Shown: positions 43,337-52,376 of the stretch, piece after piece
Position numbering within the stretch: the first letter of the stretch is position 1
Layout: each line of letters begins with the position of its first letter
Assembly (NCBI GenBank): GCA_035606665.1
Contig: DATNEY010000032.1
Location: 1-64,000 of the forward strand
Direction: 5' to 3'
DNA from: DASUGC01 sp035606665
Lineage (GTDB): Bacteria > Acidobacteriota > Vicinamibacteria > Vicinamibacterales > SCN-69-37
DNA length: 64,000 nt
The notes under the pieces: generated by a model
Databases searched by the model: none
What the model saw: only the letters and a program-made list of their open reading frames with translations
What the model was told of the DNA's origin: nothing
Translations under genes and position numbers: made by a program

Positions 43337-45004
43337 TTGCTGACCCGGGCGGCTCATTGGCTGCGCGCAAACCGGACGCCGATGCTGCTGTTTCTCCTGG
43401 CGCTCGTCCTGTACACGCCGGGCATCTGGTGGGGACTCCCGGATGGCGTGCCCGGCCGCGATCGGCCGTGGGGCACGGACGAGAACGGACCGACCGGCTG
43501 CATCAACGAAGTCTACGGCGTCTTTCTCGCGAACAACCCGTCGTTCAATCCGAAGTACCCGCTGTTCCAGTACCTCGTGCAGCTCGCGTTCGTCGGACCG
43601 TACTACGGCGCACTGTGGCTGACCGGGCACATTTCGTATCCGGCTCCGCTGTTTCCATTCGGTCTCGATCACCCGGCACTCCAGCTCAAGGTGATGACGG
43701 TTCTCGCGCGTCTCCCAAGTCTGCTCATGGGCGCGGCCGTGATCGGCATCGCCTTCCGGACGGGCCTGCGGCTTCGGGATCGAATGACCGGTCTCATCGC
43801 GGCAATTCTCGTGCTCGTGCAGTACACGAGTTTCTATTACTCGCGCACCAGCAATGTGGATATGGGGGCACAGTTCTGGACGGCGCTTGGGCTCTATGTT
43901 TTCACGGCATGCCTCGTTGATGGCTCGACGCCGCGCCGATGGCTCGCCTTCGGGCTGTTCGGCGCGCTCGCGACGGCCACCAAGGATGCCTCCTACGCCG
44001 TCTTCCTCTCTGCCGGCGCCGTGATGCTCTTCCGTGACGCAGGCCGTGCGCGACGCGCCGGCGCAAGTCTTGGTTCGATTCTCCGTGCTCCGCTCGTGGC
44101 GACGATCGCCGCAGCGGCGCTGTACGTGACAGCAAGCGGCCTCGTCTTCCGGCCGAGCCGCTTTGAACAGCACCTGCAGTTCATCACCACGGGAACCAAA
44201 GGCCTCTTCTATCAGAGATATCCGGCAACAGCGGCGGGCTATCTGAGTTTTCTTCAGGAGTTCTGGCAACAGCTGGTGGACTCGATGGGACTGCCGATGC
44301 TCGCCGCAGCCATTGCCGGCGTGGGTTGGTGGGCCGCGCGCGATCGCCGCGCGCTGGCGCTGGTGATTCCCGCGGCCGCGCTTTTCGCCGGCGTGATCCT
44401 GCCGGTGCGCTTTGTCCTGCTGCGCTTCGTGATGGCGATCACGTACGTCGGCGCGCTGGCCGCTGCAGATTTATTTGCGGCCGGCTGGGCGCACCGTCTG
44501 CCGGCGGTGAAACTCACGGCGCGCCTCGCACTCGTCGTTGCCGTCGGCTGGGCGGCCGTGCACGGAGCCGATCTGACTTATCAGATGCTGTTCGACGGCC
44601 GCCACACCGTGGCACCGTGGCTCGAGAAGGCGGCGCGGCCAGGCGATCGTGTCGGGCATGTTCAGCCTGTTGCTCATCTGCCGGCGCTCCCGGGCATGGT
44701 GCGCGGCGAGAGGTTCACGAGCGAGGATGCGGCGCGGCTCAACGCCGCGACGGGGCCAGAATGGTTCCTGTCACTCCCCCTCGAGGACTACGAGAGAGTT
44801 CACGACCTCAATCTGCCGGACGACATCTACGCTCGATTGATCTCGGGCGGACTCGGCTATCGCACGGCGGCGGTGTTCCAGACGCCGTCGCTGTTTGCGC
44901 GGCGGCCCGCGACGTTCGTCAATCCACCTGTCCGGCTGTTCGTTCGGGAGGACGTCTGGCGGGACCGGAATCTCTCCGCGCTCTCAGGCTCTGTCGGCCG
45001 ATGA
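43337..45004 (+). CDS. GT39/PMT-like membrane glycosyltransferase
   Basis: 555 residues from a TTG at 43337, or 540 from an ATG at 43382. After the first helix the loop contains GTDENGPTGCINE, with Asp-Glu in the PMT/ArnT catalytic position, then NPSFNPKYPLFQYLVQL and about nine helices. A soluble C-terminal domain of about 130 residues follows. It is a single-gene unit divergent from the epimerase operon. Its 3' end overlaps the convergent gene by 21 bases. It probably uses a polyprenyl-phosphate sugar. Confidence 0.7.
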   Translation: MLTRAAHWLRANRTPMLLFLLALVLYTPGIWWGLPDGVPGRDRPWGTDENGPTGCINEVYGVFLANNPSFNPKYPLFQYLVQLAFVGPYYGALWLTGHISYPAPLFPFGLDHPALQLKVMTVLARLPSLLMGAAVIGIAFRTGLRLRDRMTGLIAAILVLVQYTSFYYSRTSNVDMGAQFWTALGLYVFTACLVDGSTPRRWLAFGLFGALATATKDASYAVFLSAGAVMLFRDAGRARRAGASLGSILRAPLVATIAAAALYVTASGLVFRPSRFEQHLQFITTGTKGLFYQRYPATAAGYLSFLQEFWQQLVDSMGLPMLAAAIAGVGWWAARDRRALALVIPAAALFAGVILPVRFVLLRFVMAITYVGALAAADLFAAGWAHRLPAVKLTARLALVVAVGWAAVHGADLTYQMLFDGRHTVAPWLEKAARPGDRVGHVQPVAHLPALPGMVRGERFTSEDAARLNAATGPEWFLSLPLEDYERVHDLNLPDDIYARLISGGLGYRTAAVFQTPSLFARRPATFVNPPVRLFVREDVWRDRNLSALSGSVGR

Positions 45005-46051
45005 GCGTTCGAGAAATCCTGCGGCGCCAACCAGCGTGTGCGTGACGAGCAGGATGACGACAGGCAATGACCAGTAGAAGGACCGGTACTCCCCGGGATT
45101 GCTGCCCGCAAAGTAGGCCAACCCATTCGGCACCAGCATCCACAGGCCAGTCCTGAGGAACTCCGGCTTCGTCCTCCACTTCCATGTCGTGAGACAGACG
45201 ACCACGATCATGGCCACCGCGCTCTCGAAGCCGTAGGCGCCAAGCATGTGCGCCAGCTGCCTGCTGTGCGCGGTCGCCATGATTTCGCCGGGAACGTCGG
45301 CAAAGTGCAGCGTGATTGCGCCTTTGATCGCGGCGTACACCACCAGCTGCGCGGCACCCAGCTGGAGATACCGGCGCACCGGTAGCCGTCCCCACATCCA
45401 CGCCAGATAGAAGACCAGCAGGAACAGGCTCGTTTCCTTATTCACAGTGGCGAGCCCGAATGTAACGAGATAAGCGAGCCACTGCCGGCGGTGGAGCAGG
45501 AAGATGCACGCGCACGAAAAGAACAGTTCAGCAAAGTCGTACGAGTAGGCCCAGTTCGCGCAGAAGACAGGCAGCCAGAACAACGCCACGAGCGGGGCCG
45601 TTGCGGCAAATGCAGGAGACCCAGGTATTACCTCCCGCGCCAGGCGATGCAACATCGCAATGAACGCCAGGAGGAACGCATAGATGATGACCGTGACGAC
45701 CGCAGTCTCGACAATCCGCTCGTCCTGGAGGTTGGGTGGATGTCCCTCGCCCTTGTAACGCTGAGCCACGATGAGCCGGCCTGGCTCGCTGTCCCGGATG
45801 GAGATCAGGAGCGGCCTCATGCGCTCCTCAACTGAGCCGGGCACGAGCGCAATGCCGATTCGACTGAGGGTCGGGACCAGCATCCGATAAGGGACAGGGC
45901 GCGGCGCGCCGCCGTGCATGATCCGCTCGACCCGATCGATGCCCAGGCCGAAACCCTGGCCGATGGTGAAGACCGTCATCACATACAGCGAGAGAAAGAA
46001 GTACCCGGCAAGCAGGCCGTAGCGGCGAAGGTGCCGGGGATCCACGGTCAC
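44984..46051 (-). CDS. Multi-pass membrane protein, possible GT-C family
   Basis: 355 residues from a GTG overlapping the PepSY stop (GTGA); the frame continues further upstream but reads through that gene. One N-terminal helix, a loop with PVPYRMLVPTLSRIG and a long external segment precede about seven helices. The motif FCANWAYSYDFAELFF is typical of a class of bacterial EpsG-like/unknown membrane proteins. It lacks a clear DXD/DE loop, so glycosyltransferase activity is only a guess; polymerase or transporter are alternatives. Confidence 0.55.
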   Translation of the reverse strand: MTVDPRHLRRYGLLAGYFFLSLYVMTVFTIGQGFGLGIDRVERIMHGGAPRPVPYRMLVPTLSRIGIALVPGSVEERMRPLLISIRDSEPGRLIVAQRYKGEGHPPNLQDERIVETAVVTVIIYAFLLAFIAMLHRLAREVIPGSPAFAATAPLVALFWLPVFCANWAYSYDFAELFFSCACIFLLHRRQWLAYLVTFGLATVNKETSLFLLVFYLAWMWGRLPVRRYLQLGAAQLVVYAAIKGAITLHFADVPGEIMATAHSRQLAHMLGAYGFESAVAMIVVVCLTTWKWRTKPEFLRTGLWMLVPNGLAYFAGSNPGEYRSFYWSLPVVILLVTHTLVGAAGFLERSSADRA

Positions 46052-46587
46052 GATCTGCGGGCCTTCCTCTGCTTCGCCGCCCACATCACCACGCCTGTGA
46101 TGCCCTCGACAACGAAGGCCAATGACCCGACCGCATAGGCGGCCTTGACGGGTTGCGGAAATCGCGCCGTGGTGTGGAAGCGGCTGATGACGTTCCGCGC
46201 CCGGCCCGGACCGAGATGCGCACGCAGAGCGCCGGTCGCCGCAATCACAAGCGTCAGCAGCAAGGTGAAGACGCCGAGCGAATAGTGAAGATCGATGACG
46301 AACGACCGCCAGCCCGACGCGGTGCGGATTCGAAACGTCTTCGTCTTCCACCACAGGTAGAGGCCGCCGAGGATCAGGACAACACCGATCCACGTGCACA
46401 CGAGCACGATGATCTCGCCCGGGCCTCCCATGAACAGATTGACGTGCAGGTGCGCCATCCTGCTGCCCCACGGCTGGCCGATGGGCCAGATCAACAGGGC
46501 GCCGGTCAACCCCGCGATGACGAGGACGATGGAACTGGCGATGCCCATCCAGCGATGGGCGACCACGTTGAGATTCCTGAAGGTCAT
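46048..46587 (-). CDS. PepSY-associated membrane protein
   Basis: 179 residues, four helices. The opening NLNVVAHRWMGIASSIVLVIAGLTGALL is the signature of PepSY-associated TM proteins (PF03929 type), followed by HLHVNLFMG and a second HYSLGVF helix with a conserved His. Family members occur with siderophore receptors or reductases and may handle haem or metal reduction. The ATG at 46587 is chosen on family alignment. A link to glycan synthesis is not evident; the coupling to the next gene may be incidental. Confidence 0.75.
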   Translation of the reverse strand: MTFRNLNVVAHRWMGIASSIVLVIAGLTGALLIWPIGQPWGSRMAHLHVNLFMGGPGEIIVLVCTWIGVVLILGGLYLWWKTKTFRIRTASGWRSFVIDLHYSLGVFTLLLTLVIAATGALRAHLGPGRARNVISRFHTTARFPQPVKAAYAVGSLAFVVEGITGVVMWAAKQRKARRS

Positions 46588-46671
46588 GACAGCCCTTTTC
46601 TTATCGGCCGGCCGCGCGAACGGCTTTCGGGGAAGGGCCGATACAGTATTGGCTGGAGGACGGCTTCGCAC

Positions 46672-47358
46672 GTGTTCCGATTTCTGAAGGCAATTGGGGC
46701 GCCTGGCTCCACCGGGTTCTTCGTGACGTTCGCGGCACTGGGCCTGCTGGCCCTCGTCCGGCCTCGCACGCGGCGTGCGGGCAGGATCCTTCTTGTCACG
46801 CTTGTCGCGACGTACACCGTCCTCAGTCTGCCGTTCGTTGCCGCGTCGATCGTTCCCTGGTCCCCGACACCGAGTCTCGACGACGTGGCGCGGATGCAGC
46901 CGTTCGACGAGATCTTTGCACTCGACGGCGACAGTAACCTGGCGCGCGCCGAACTGACCATCGCTCTCGATCGGGCGATCAAAGCGCGGACCATCTGGAT
47001 CGTCGGCCCCGGGGATCTCCGGGGCGATCTCTATAGTCGCGGGCTCCCACAGGATCGATCGCGGATGGCCTACGGCAGCACGACGTACGATCAGGTCTCC
47101 GAGATCCGCAAGCTCATCAAGTACTACAAAGTGCGGCGCGCGATCCTCGTCGTGTCGCGAGTTCAGGCGCGGCGGGTCGTGGCGCTGGCCGCTCGACAGG
47201 GCCTGGACGTAATCGTCGTCGCCTCACCGGCGAACCGGGAACCCGCGACGTCCGGTGCCGGGCGATTCTTGCCGAGCACGGCGGCGCTCAAGCTCAGCCG
47301 TGACGCGATCTATGAGCAGGCCGCCCTGGTCTACTACCGGTTCAAGGGCTGGATCTGA
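46672..47358 (+). CDS. DUF218/YdcF-SanA-like membrane-anchored protein
   Basis: 228 residues from a GTG at 46672 (GGAGG lies 12 bases upstream). Two N-terminal helices (about 13-60) precede a DUF218-like domain: FDEIFALDGDSNLARAELTIAL, a TIWIVG strand, STTYDQVSEIRKLI, RRAILVVSRVQARRVVALAARQG, and the terminal SRDAIYEQAALVYYRFKGW. SanA, ElyC and YdcF relatives act at the envelope, in lipid-carrier or polysaccharide metabolism. The usual GG pair is replaced by DGD, so activity is uncertain. It converges on the next gene with a 25-base overlap. Confidence 0.7.
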   Translation: MFRFLKAIGAPGSTGFFVTFAALGLLALVRPRTRRAGRILLVTLVATYTVLSLPFVAASIVPWSPTPSLDDVARMQPFDEIFALDGDSNLARAELTIALDRAIKARTIWIVGPGDLRGDLYSRGLPQDRSRMAYGSTTYDQVSEIRKLIKYYKVRRAILVVSRVQARRVVALAARQGLDVIVVASPANREPATSGAGRFLPSTAALKLSRDAIYEQAALVYYRFKGWI

Positions 47359-48314
47359 TCGACGTCACCCGACGTCACTTCCTCAATCACGTACATCGGA
47401 CGCGGCTTGACTTCGTTGAAGACGCGGCCCAGGTATTCGCCGAGAATGCCGAGACAGATGAGCTGCACGCTTCCGAGGAAGAGCACGGCGACCATGATCG
47501 TCGTCCAGCCCTGGATCGTGTAGCCCAGGAACTTCGCGACGAAGACACCAATGAGAAACAGCAGGCCGATGATGGCGGTGACCGTGCCCATCCAGGTCGC
47601 CAGCTTCAGCGGCACCGTCGAAAACGACGTGATGCCGTCGAACGAGAACTTCAGCATCTTCCTGAACGGATACTTCGTTTCGCCCGCATAGCGCGCGTCG
47701 CGCTTGTAGGTCACGCCGGTCTGCGGAAAGCCGACCCAGCTGACCAGGCCGCGGACGAACCGGTCCTTTTCCCGAAGGGTCTTCACCTGATCGACGACCC
47801 GCCGGCTCATCAGGCGGAAGTCGCCCACATTCGGGGGAATGTGGATGTTCGTCAACCGGCCGAGCATCCGGTAGAACACCGACGCGGTCCAGAGCTTGAA
47901 GCGTGTTTCGCCGGCGCGATCCGATCGCACGCCGTAGACGACGTCGAATCCCGCGCGCCACTGATCGACCATCTCCACGATGACCTCCGGCGGATCCTGG
48001 AGGTCGGCGTCGATGACGGCGACGCAGTCGCCTTTCGCGAGATCGATGCCCGCGGAAATCGCGATCTGATGCCCGAAGTTCCGGGAGAACTTGATCACCT
48101 TTACACGGGGGTTCTTCGCCGCGAACGCAAGCAGTTGTTTCAGTGACGTGTCACGGCTGCCGTCGTCGATGAAGATGAGCTCGTAGGACATGCCTGGAAT
48201 CGCGGCGAGCGCGGTCGACGCGCGCTCGTAGAACACGCCGATCACCTCTTCCTCGTTGAACACGGGAACAACGAGGGAGACCAGGCCGGTCTTCACCTGC
48301 GGACTAGACGCCAT
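47334..48314 (-). CDS. GtrB/DPM-like polyprenyl-phosphate glycosyltransferase
   Basis: 326 residues from the ATG at 48314, overlapping the upstream stop by 11 bases; a GTG at 48338 would add 8 residues. The GT-A domain has SLVVPVFNEEE, FIDDGSRD and the metal motif AVIDADLQDPPE. The SRNFGHQIAISAGID motif is typical of GtrB/ArnC-like enzymes. Two C-terminal helices (about 235-290) anchor it. It transfers a sugar from NDP to undecaprenyl phosphate at the cytosolic face, to be flipped and used by GT-C enzymes such as those encoded directly upstream. Confidence 0.85.
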   Translation of the reverse strand: MASSPQVKTGLVSLVVPVFNEEEVIGVFYERASTALAAIPGMSYELIFIDDGSRDTSLKQLLAFAAKNPRVKVIKFSRNFGHQIAISAGIDLAKGDCVAVIDADLQDPPEVIVEMVDQWRAGFDVVYGVRSDRAGETRFKLWTASVFYRMLGRLTNIHIPPNVGDFRLMSRRVVDQVKTLREKDRFVRGLVSWVGFPQTGVTYKRDARYAGETKYPFRKMLKFSFDGITSFSTVPLKLATWMGTVTAIIGLLFLIGVFVAKFLGYTIQGWTTIMVAVLFLGSVQLICLGILGEYLGRVFNEVKPRPMYVIEEVTSGDVDQIQPLNR

Positions 48315-49848
48315 GGGTCTGCTCCCACCTGTCACCAAGCCTCCAGAAGCCCGCCGCGATGGCGGCCGTCAGGGCCATCAGTAATGTCGGCACGAGCCAC
48401 GTGCCGAGCCATGGGTTATCGGGGCTGGAGGTCAGGCCGAGCACCCTGTACCAGGGCAATTGCGGCCCTTCCGCAAGAAACATGCGCCAGGACTGCCCAA
48501 CCGGCTCGCGAAAAACCGTCAGCACCCAGGCGTGCAGCATCGCCACCCCGGCAACCCCCGCCCGCCAGCCGCGCGGAAGCCTGACCCAGTGATCGGCCAG
48601 TGCAAGCATGAGAAACGGCACCAGCGGCACCAGGTAGCGAAACCCGCTGTTGAACTGAAGCCGCGAGTACTGGTTCGACGATGCAAAAACCAGGAATGCG
48701 ACCCAGGTGACGGCGAGCCATCGCCGCTCCGGGCGCGGCAGGATCAGGGATTCGTCGCGATAGCGCCGAACCGGCACGAGCGCGAGCAGCAGAATCGGCG
48801 CCCACACGTACATACCGAACGACGGATCGAATAAGTTCATGAGAAAGAGCTGCGGATCCGGCAGCGTCCACCCGCGCGCGCCGACGTCGACGAACACGTT
48901 TTGATTCGGCATCCAGTACTGGCCGGGCAGGAACGGATTGCCGTACATCGACCACTGGCTGTAGAGAAGAAAAGCGATCGGCGGCAGCGTTCCGAGGACG
49001 ATGGCCGTCGACTCGGACAGCGCGGTCCGCCACGAGGACGCTCTCGCGCGCGTGACGACAAAATAGATCCAGAGGAGCGGCAGAATGATCACGCCGACGT
49101 AGTCGGTCGCGAGCGTGATCCCTCCGAAGAAGCCCGCCCAGAATCGCCTGGAGCCCGGGGCCTTCGGCCTTCGCGCAAGGCTTCGGCCGACCACCGTAGC
49201 CTCGGCGAAGGTGGTCAGACCGCGGGAAGGCAGCCAGAGCAGCACGAACGCGATGAACATCGCGTACATCACAAACAGGTTGTGGTTGAGCGTCGATGTC
49301 CTGAAGAACAACGGCGTGCCGAAACCGAGCAGGAACGTGAGCCCTGTTGCCGTCCGCGCCTCGAGTCCGCGCGTCAAGAGGACGCCATAGAAGAACACCA
49401 GGAACGCCGCCGTGATGGGCGCCATGAAGAACACTGACGTCACGGCCGTCGCGGCTCCGAACCGCAGATCGAGCCCGCGTTCCTTCACCAGCTGGAAGAA
49501 CTTCTGTCGATTGGGCTTGTCGATACGGTATCCACCGGCCGGGACGCCCTCGCTCGCAATCTTCGCCTTGCTGTAGGCCTCGATGCGATCCAGCACGGGG
49601 TTGAAGACGAACAGCGGCACGGCGGCGAGCATCGACACGAAGACCTGATTGCCGATGACCGCGTGCCCGTCCTTGTGCACGAAGATGTCGGCGTGGAAAC
49701 CCTGATACTCGTCGACCCGGAAGGTTCCGTGCTGGGCGATGCTGAACGCCGGGTAATGCTCGCGCACGACGTTCGTCGCGAAGTGCAGCGAATAGAACAT
49801 CCAGGCGACGACGAAGATGCGGCCGCGCCGCGACGCCAGCCACCTCAT
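48304..49848 (-). CDS. GT-C-like multi-pass membrane glycosyltransferase
   Basis: 514 residues, ATG overlapping the upstream stop (ATGA). After the first helix a loop contains FRVDEYQGFHADIFVHKDGHAVIGNQVFVSM, with Asp-Glu and a conserved histidine/lysine array. About nine further helices follow, and YLVPLVPFLM near the end is typical of PMT-like proteins. It has no soluble C-terminal domain. It lies between DPM-like GT2 genes and is probably a user of their lipid-linked products. Confidence 0.65.
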   Translation of the reverse strand: MRWLASRRGRIFVVAWMFYSLHFATNVVREHYPAFSIAQHGTFRVDEYQGFHADIFVHKDGHAVIGNQVFVSMLAAVPLFVFNPVLDRIEAYSKAKIASEGVPAGGYRIDKPNRQKFFQLVKERGLDLRFGAATAVTSVFFMAPITAAFLVFFYGVLLTRGLEARTATGLTFLLGFGTPLFFRTSTLNHNLFVMYAMFIAFVLLWLPSRGLTTFAEATVVGRSLARRPKAPGSRRFWAGFFGGITLATDYVGVIILPLLWIYFVVTRARASSWRTALSESTAIVLGTLPPIAFLLYSQWSMYGNPFLPGQYWMPNQNVFVDVGARGWTLPDPQLFLMNLFDPSFGMYVWAPILLLALVPVRRYRDESLILPRPERRWLAVTWVAFLVFASSNQYSRLQFNSGFRYLVPLVPFLMLALADHWVRLPRGWRAGVAGVAMLHAWVLTVFREPVGQSWRMFLAEGPQLPWYRVLGLTSSPDNPWLGTWLVPTLLMALTAAIAAGFWRLGDRWEQTHGV

Positions 49849-51254
49849 GGCCTGCACACCACCATGTCGCCGCCGCCCAGCGTGCCCGGCCAACGCCGAA
49901 CCTCGCGGCATGCCGTCTTGATCCGATCGCGCAACGCGCCGTCGTCGATGTAGTCACCCAGGGTGTGCAGCACCAGCACAGGTCTGTTCGAGGCGGCGAG
50001 CGCGTCCAGGTCGGCTACCGACTTGAGACAGGGCCAGTCGGCCTTCGCGTAGTAACGCTCGACAGGAAAACAGGCGGGACCGGCGGCGCCAATCACCGCG
50101 CCCGCGGCGAACTCCCCTTCGAGGTAGTGAACGGACTCGTCGAAGTTCTGCTTGGGCACCAGATAGTTACGCGGCAGCGCGAACGCGGAGACGCCGATCA
50201 CGACAAGAGTCAGCGCGGCGACTGTCGCCACCGTCGGCGTCGAACGTGGGTTTTCGATTCGCGCGAGGACACCAATGCCGCGTCCCGCGAAGATTGCAAG
50301 GGCACCGGCCATGAAGAAGAAGAAGCGGGGGCGGATCGGCTGCCCAAGCAGGACGATCGCGAGGCCGGCGACGATTGCGGGCACCACGAGCAGCGCAAAC
50401 GTGAATCGATCGCGTCTGAGAAAGCTGAGAGCTCCGATTCCGGCAGTCATCGACGTAAGCAGCGCACCGGCAATCCCCGAGCCTGAGAAGAGATTCCTGA
50501 GGATCTCGGTGAGGGCCCACTTCCCCGTCGCCACCTGCGCGGCCTGCTTTGGAGCGTCGCTGCCCCCGAAGTGTTCGAGGAGCTCCGGGAAGTACGGCGC
50601 ATACAGTCCCAGCGTCAGCAGCGCGGCGCCGGCCCACGCCGCGAGGAGCGGCGCGAGCGCCGGACGATCGGCCGCGCGCCAGCCGGCGAGCTTGCCGCCC
50701 ACGAGGACGACCGCATGACCGGCCACGACGAAGGCCATCGTGAGATGCGTGTACACGCCCGCGGCGCAGGCGAGCGCGTAATAGACGAAATGAGCGCGCC
50801 GCTCGGTTTCGGCCAGGCGGACGAGAAAATAGGTGGAGACCAGCGCGAAGAAGCCCATCATCGTGTAGCCGCGCGCATTCTGGGAAAACCAGATGTGCTG
50901 ATACGACACGGCAAGCACGCTGGCCCCCGCCCACGTCTCCACGCGGTCGGTCACCCTGCCTCCGAGGGCGAACACCATGGCGACGGAGGCAATCCCAAAA
51001 AGGCACGCGGGCAGCCGCAGGGCCCAGGCCGACTCGCCGAACGATTCGAGCGACGCGTGCGCGAGCACGCTGTAGAACGGATGGACGTTGACGTCGGGAA
51101 AATACGTGAGGACGTCGAGCAGCGGCCGGCGCGCCGACTCGACCAGCGTCACGATCTCGTCGAACCAGAGCTGCGACCCGAGACCGTAGAAGCGGAGCGC
51201 AGCCGCAACAGCCACGGTGATCGCGGCCGCTGCTCCCCACCCCGTCATCTTCAT
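49845..51254 (-). CDS. ArnT/PMT_2-type membrane glycosyltransferase
   Basis: 469 residues, ATG overlapping the upstream stop. Residues about 28-40 read LWFDEIVTLVES, the classical first-loop Asp-Glu of ArnT-like GT39 enzymes, followed by VNVHPFYSVLAHASL and SAWALRLPACLFG. Both are PMT_2 signatures. Nine or ten helices and a C-terminal soluble domain of about 90 residues containing several Cys follow. It transfers a sugar from polyprenyl phosphate at the outer membrane face. Coupling to the GT2-GtrA protein upstream suggests that enzyme makes its donor. Confidence 0.75.
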   Translation of the reverse strand: MKMTGWGAAAAITVAVAAALRFYGLGSQLWFDEIVTLVESARRPLLDVLTYFPDVNVHPFYSVLAHASLESFGESAWALRLPACLFGIASVAMVFALGGRVTDRVETWAGASVLAVSYQHIWFSQNARGYTMMGFFALVSTYFLVRLAETERRAHFVYYALACAAGVYTHLTMAFVVAGHAVVLVGGKLAGWRAADRPALAPLLAAWAGAALLTLGLYAPYFPELLEHFGGSDAPKQAAQVATGKWALTEILRNLFSGSGIAGALLTSMTAGIGALSFLRRDRFTFALLVVPAIVAGLAIVLLGQPIRPRFFFFMAGALAIFAGRGIGVLARIENPRSTPTVATVAALTLVVIGVSAFALPRNYLVPKQNFDESVHYLEGEFAAGAVIGAAGPACFPVERYYAKADWPCLKSVADLDALAASNRPVLVLHTLGDYIDDGALRDRIKTACREVRRWPGTLGGGDMVVCRP

Positions 51255-52372
51255 CGAGGATCCACCGGGTTCTGCGGCTGCCAGGCGGCGGCCGCGCGCT
51301 GCGGGAACACGATGTACCGCCGCGCCGTGAAGTTCAGGATCAGAATGACGCCGCTCGCCGCGAGCTTGGCGAAGATGGGCCGGAGGCCGGCTTCGAGGAA
51401 TCGCACGGTCGCGTACAGATCGACCCAGCCGATACCGGCGGCCATGACGAGATAGAGCAGCACTTCGATCGCGACGGAATGACGCGCCTGATGCCGGAAG
51501 ATCAGGGCGATCGACACCAAGTAGTTGAGGCCTGCCGCCAGGGCAAACGCCGTGAGCACGGACGTGGCCACCGGCGCGCCCGCCGAGATCATGACCAGGA
51601 ACGTGACCAGATTCAGGGCCGCTGCGAGCCCGCCGACAAGGGAATAGAACGCGAGCTGGACGAACGCCGGCGCGTGCGGAAGGTTGTAGTGCAGGATGCA
51701 GTACAAAGCGCGCCACGCATCCTTCATTCCGATCTTCTTGCCCTCGGCGTAGGTGCGGCCCTTGTACGAGATTCCCATCTCGTAGATGCGCAGACCCTGA
51801 TGCGAGATCTTCGCGACGACTTCCGGCTCGAAGCCGAAGCGATCCTCCTCGATGCGGATCGACTGAATCACCTCACGCTTGAAGACCTTGTAGCAGGTCT
51901 CCATGTCAGTCAGGTTCAGGTCCGTCAGCATGTTCGAGAGGAGCGTCAGGAACCGGTTGCCGAGCGAATGCCAGAAGTACAGAACCCGGTGATAGCCCTG
52001 CGAGAGGAATCGCGATCCCATGACGACGTCGGCAGTGCCGTCCCGGAGCACCGCTACAAGCCGCCGGAGATCCTGCGGGTCGTACTCGAGGTCGGCGTCC
52101 TGAATCGCGACGTAGTCGCCGGTCGCGCGCGCAATGCCGGTGCGAAGCGCCGCGCCTTTGCCCTGGTTCTCCTCGTGATGAAGGACCACCACCTCCGGAT
52201 GCGCGCTCGCGATCCCCTGCGCGATCGCATGGCTGCGATCCGAGGATGCGTCGTCGACGATGATGAGCTGCAGGCGGAGCGAGTCGTCCTGGATCTTCAG
52301 CACGGCGTCGACGCAGGACTCGAGCGTCCGCGCTTCGTTGAAGCACGGGATCACGATACTCAGTGTTCGCAC
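51251..52372 (-). CDS. DPM-like GT2 fused to GtrA flippase-like domain
   Basis: 373 residues from a GTG at 52372 with GAGG nine bases upstream; a TTG at 52390 would overlap the upstream gene. The GT-A half (1-235) has SIVIPCFNEA, VDDASSDRS, AIQDADLEYDP and GMKDAWRALY. The C-terminal half (about 240-360) has four helices with the GtrA pattern (AFYSLVGGLAAALNLVTF). Dolichyl/undecaprenyl-phosphate sugar synthase and its presumed flippase are thus on one chain, so it makes the lipid-linked sugar and may assist its flipping. The GT-C gene follows directly. Confidence 0.9.
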   Translation of the reverse strand: MRTLSIVIPCFNEARTLESCVDAVLKIQDDSLRLQLIIVDDASSDRSHAIAQGIASAHPEVVVLHHEENQGKGAALRTGIARATGDYVAIQDADLEYDPQDLRRLVAVLRDGTADVVMGSRFLSQGYHRVLYFWHSLGNRFLTLLSNMLTDLNLTDMETCYKVFKREVIQSIRIEEDRFGFEPEVVAKISHQGLRIYEMGISYKGRTYAEGKKIGMKDAWRALYCILHYNLPHAPAFVQLAFYSLVGGLAAALNLVTFLVMISAGAPVATSVLTAFALAAGLNYLVSIALIFRHQARHSVAIEVLLYLVMAAGIGWVDLYATVRFLEAGLRPIFAKLAASGVILILNFTARRYIVFPQRAAAAWQPQNPVDPR

Positions 52373-52376
52373 GGCG

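Noticed and set aside
46651..46668. Sigma-54-like GG-N10-GC before the DUF218 gene
   Set aside because: The -12 box is poor (CGGCT) and the match overlaps the ribosome site.
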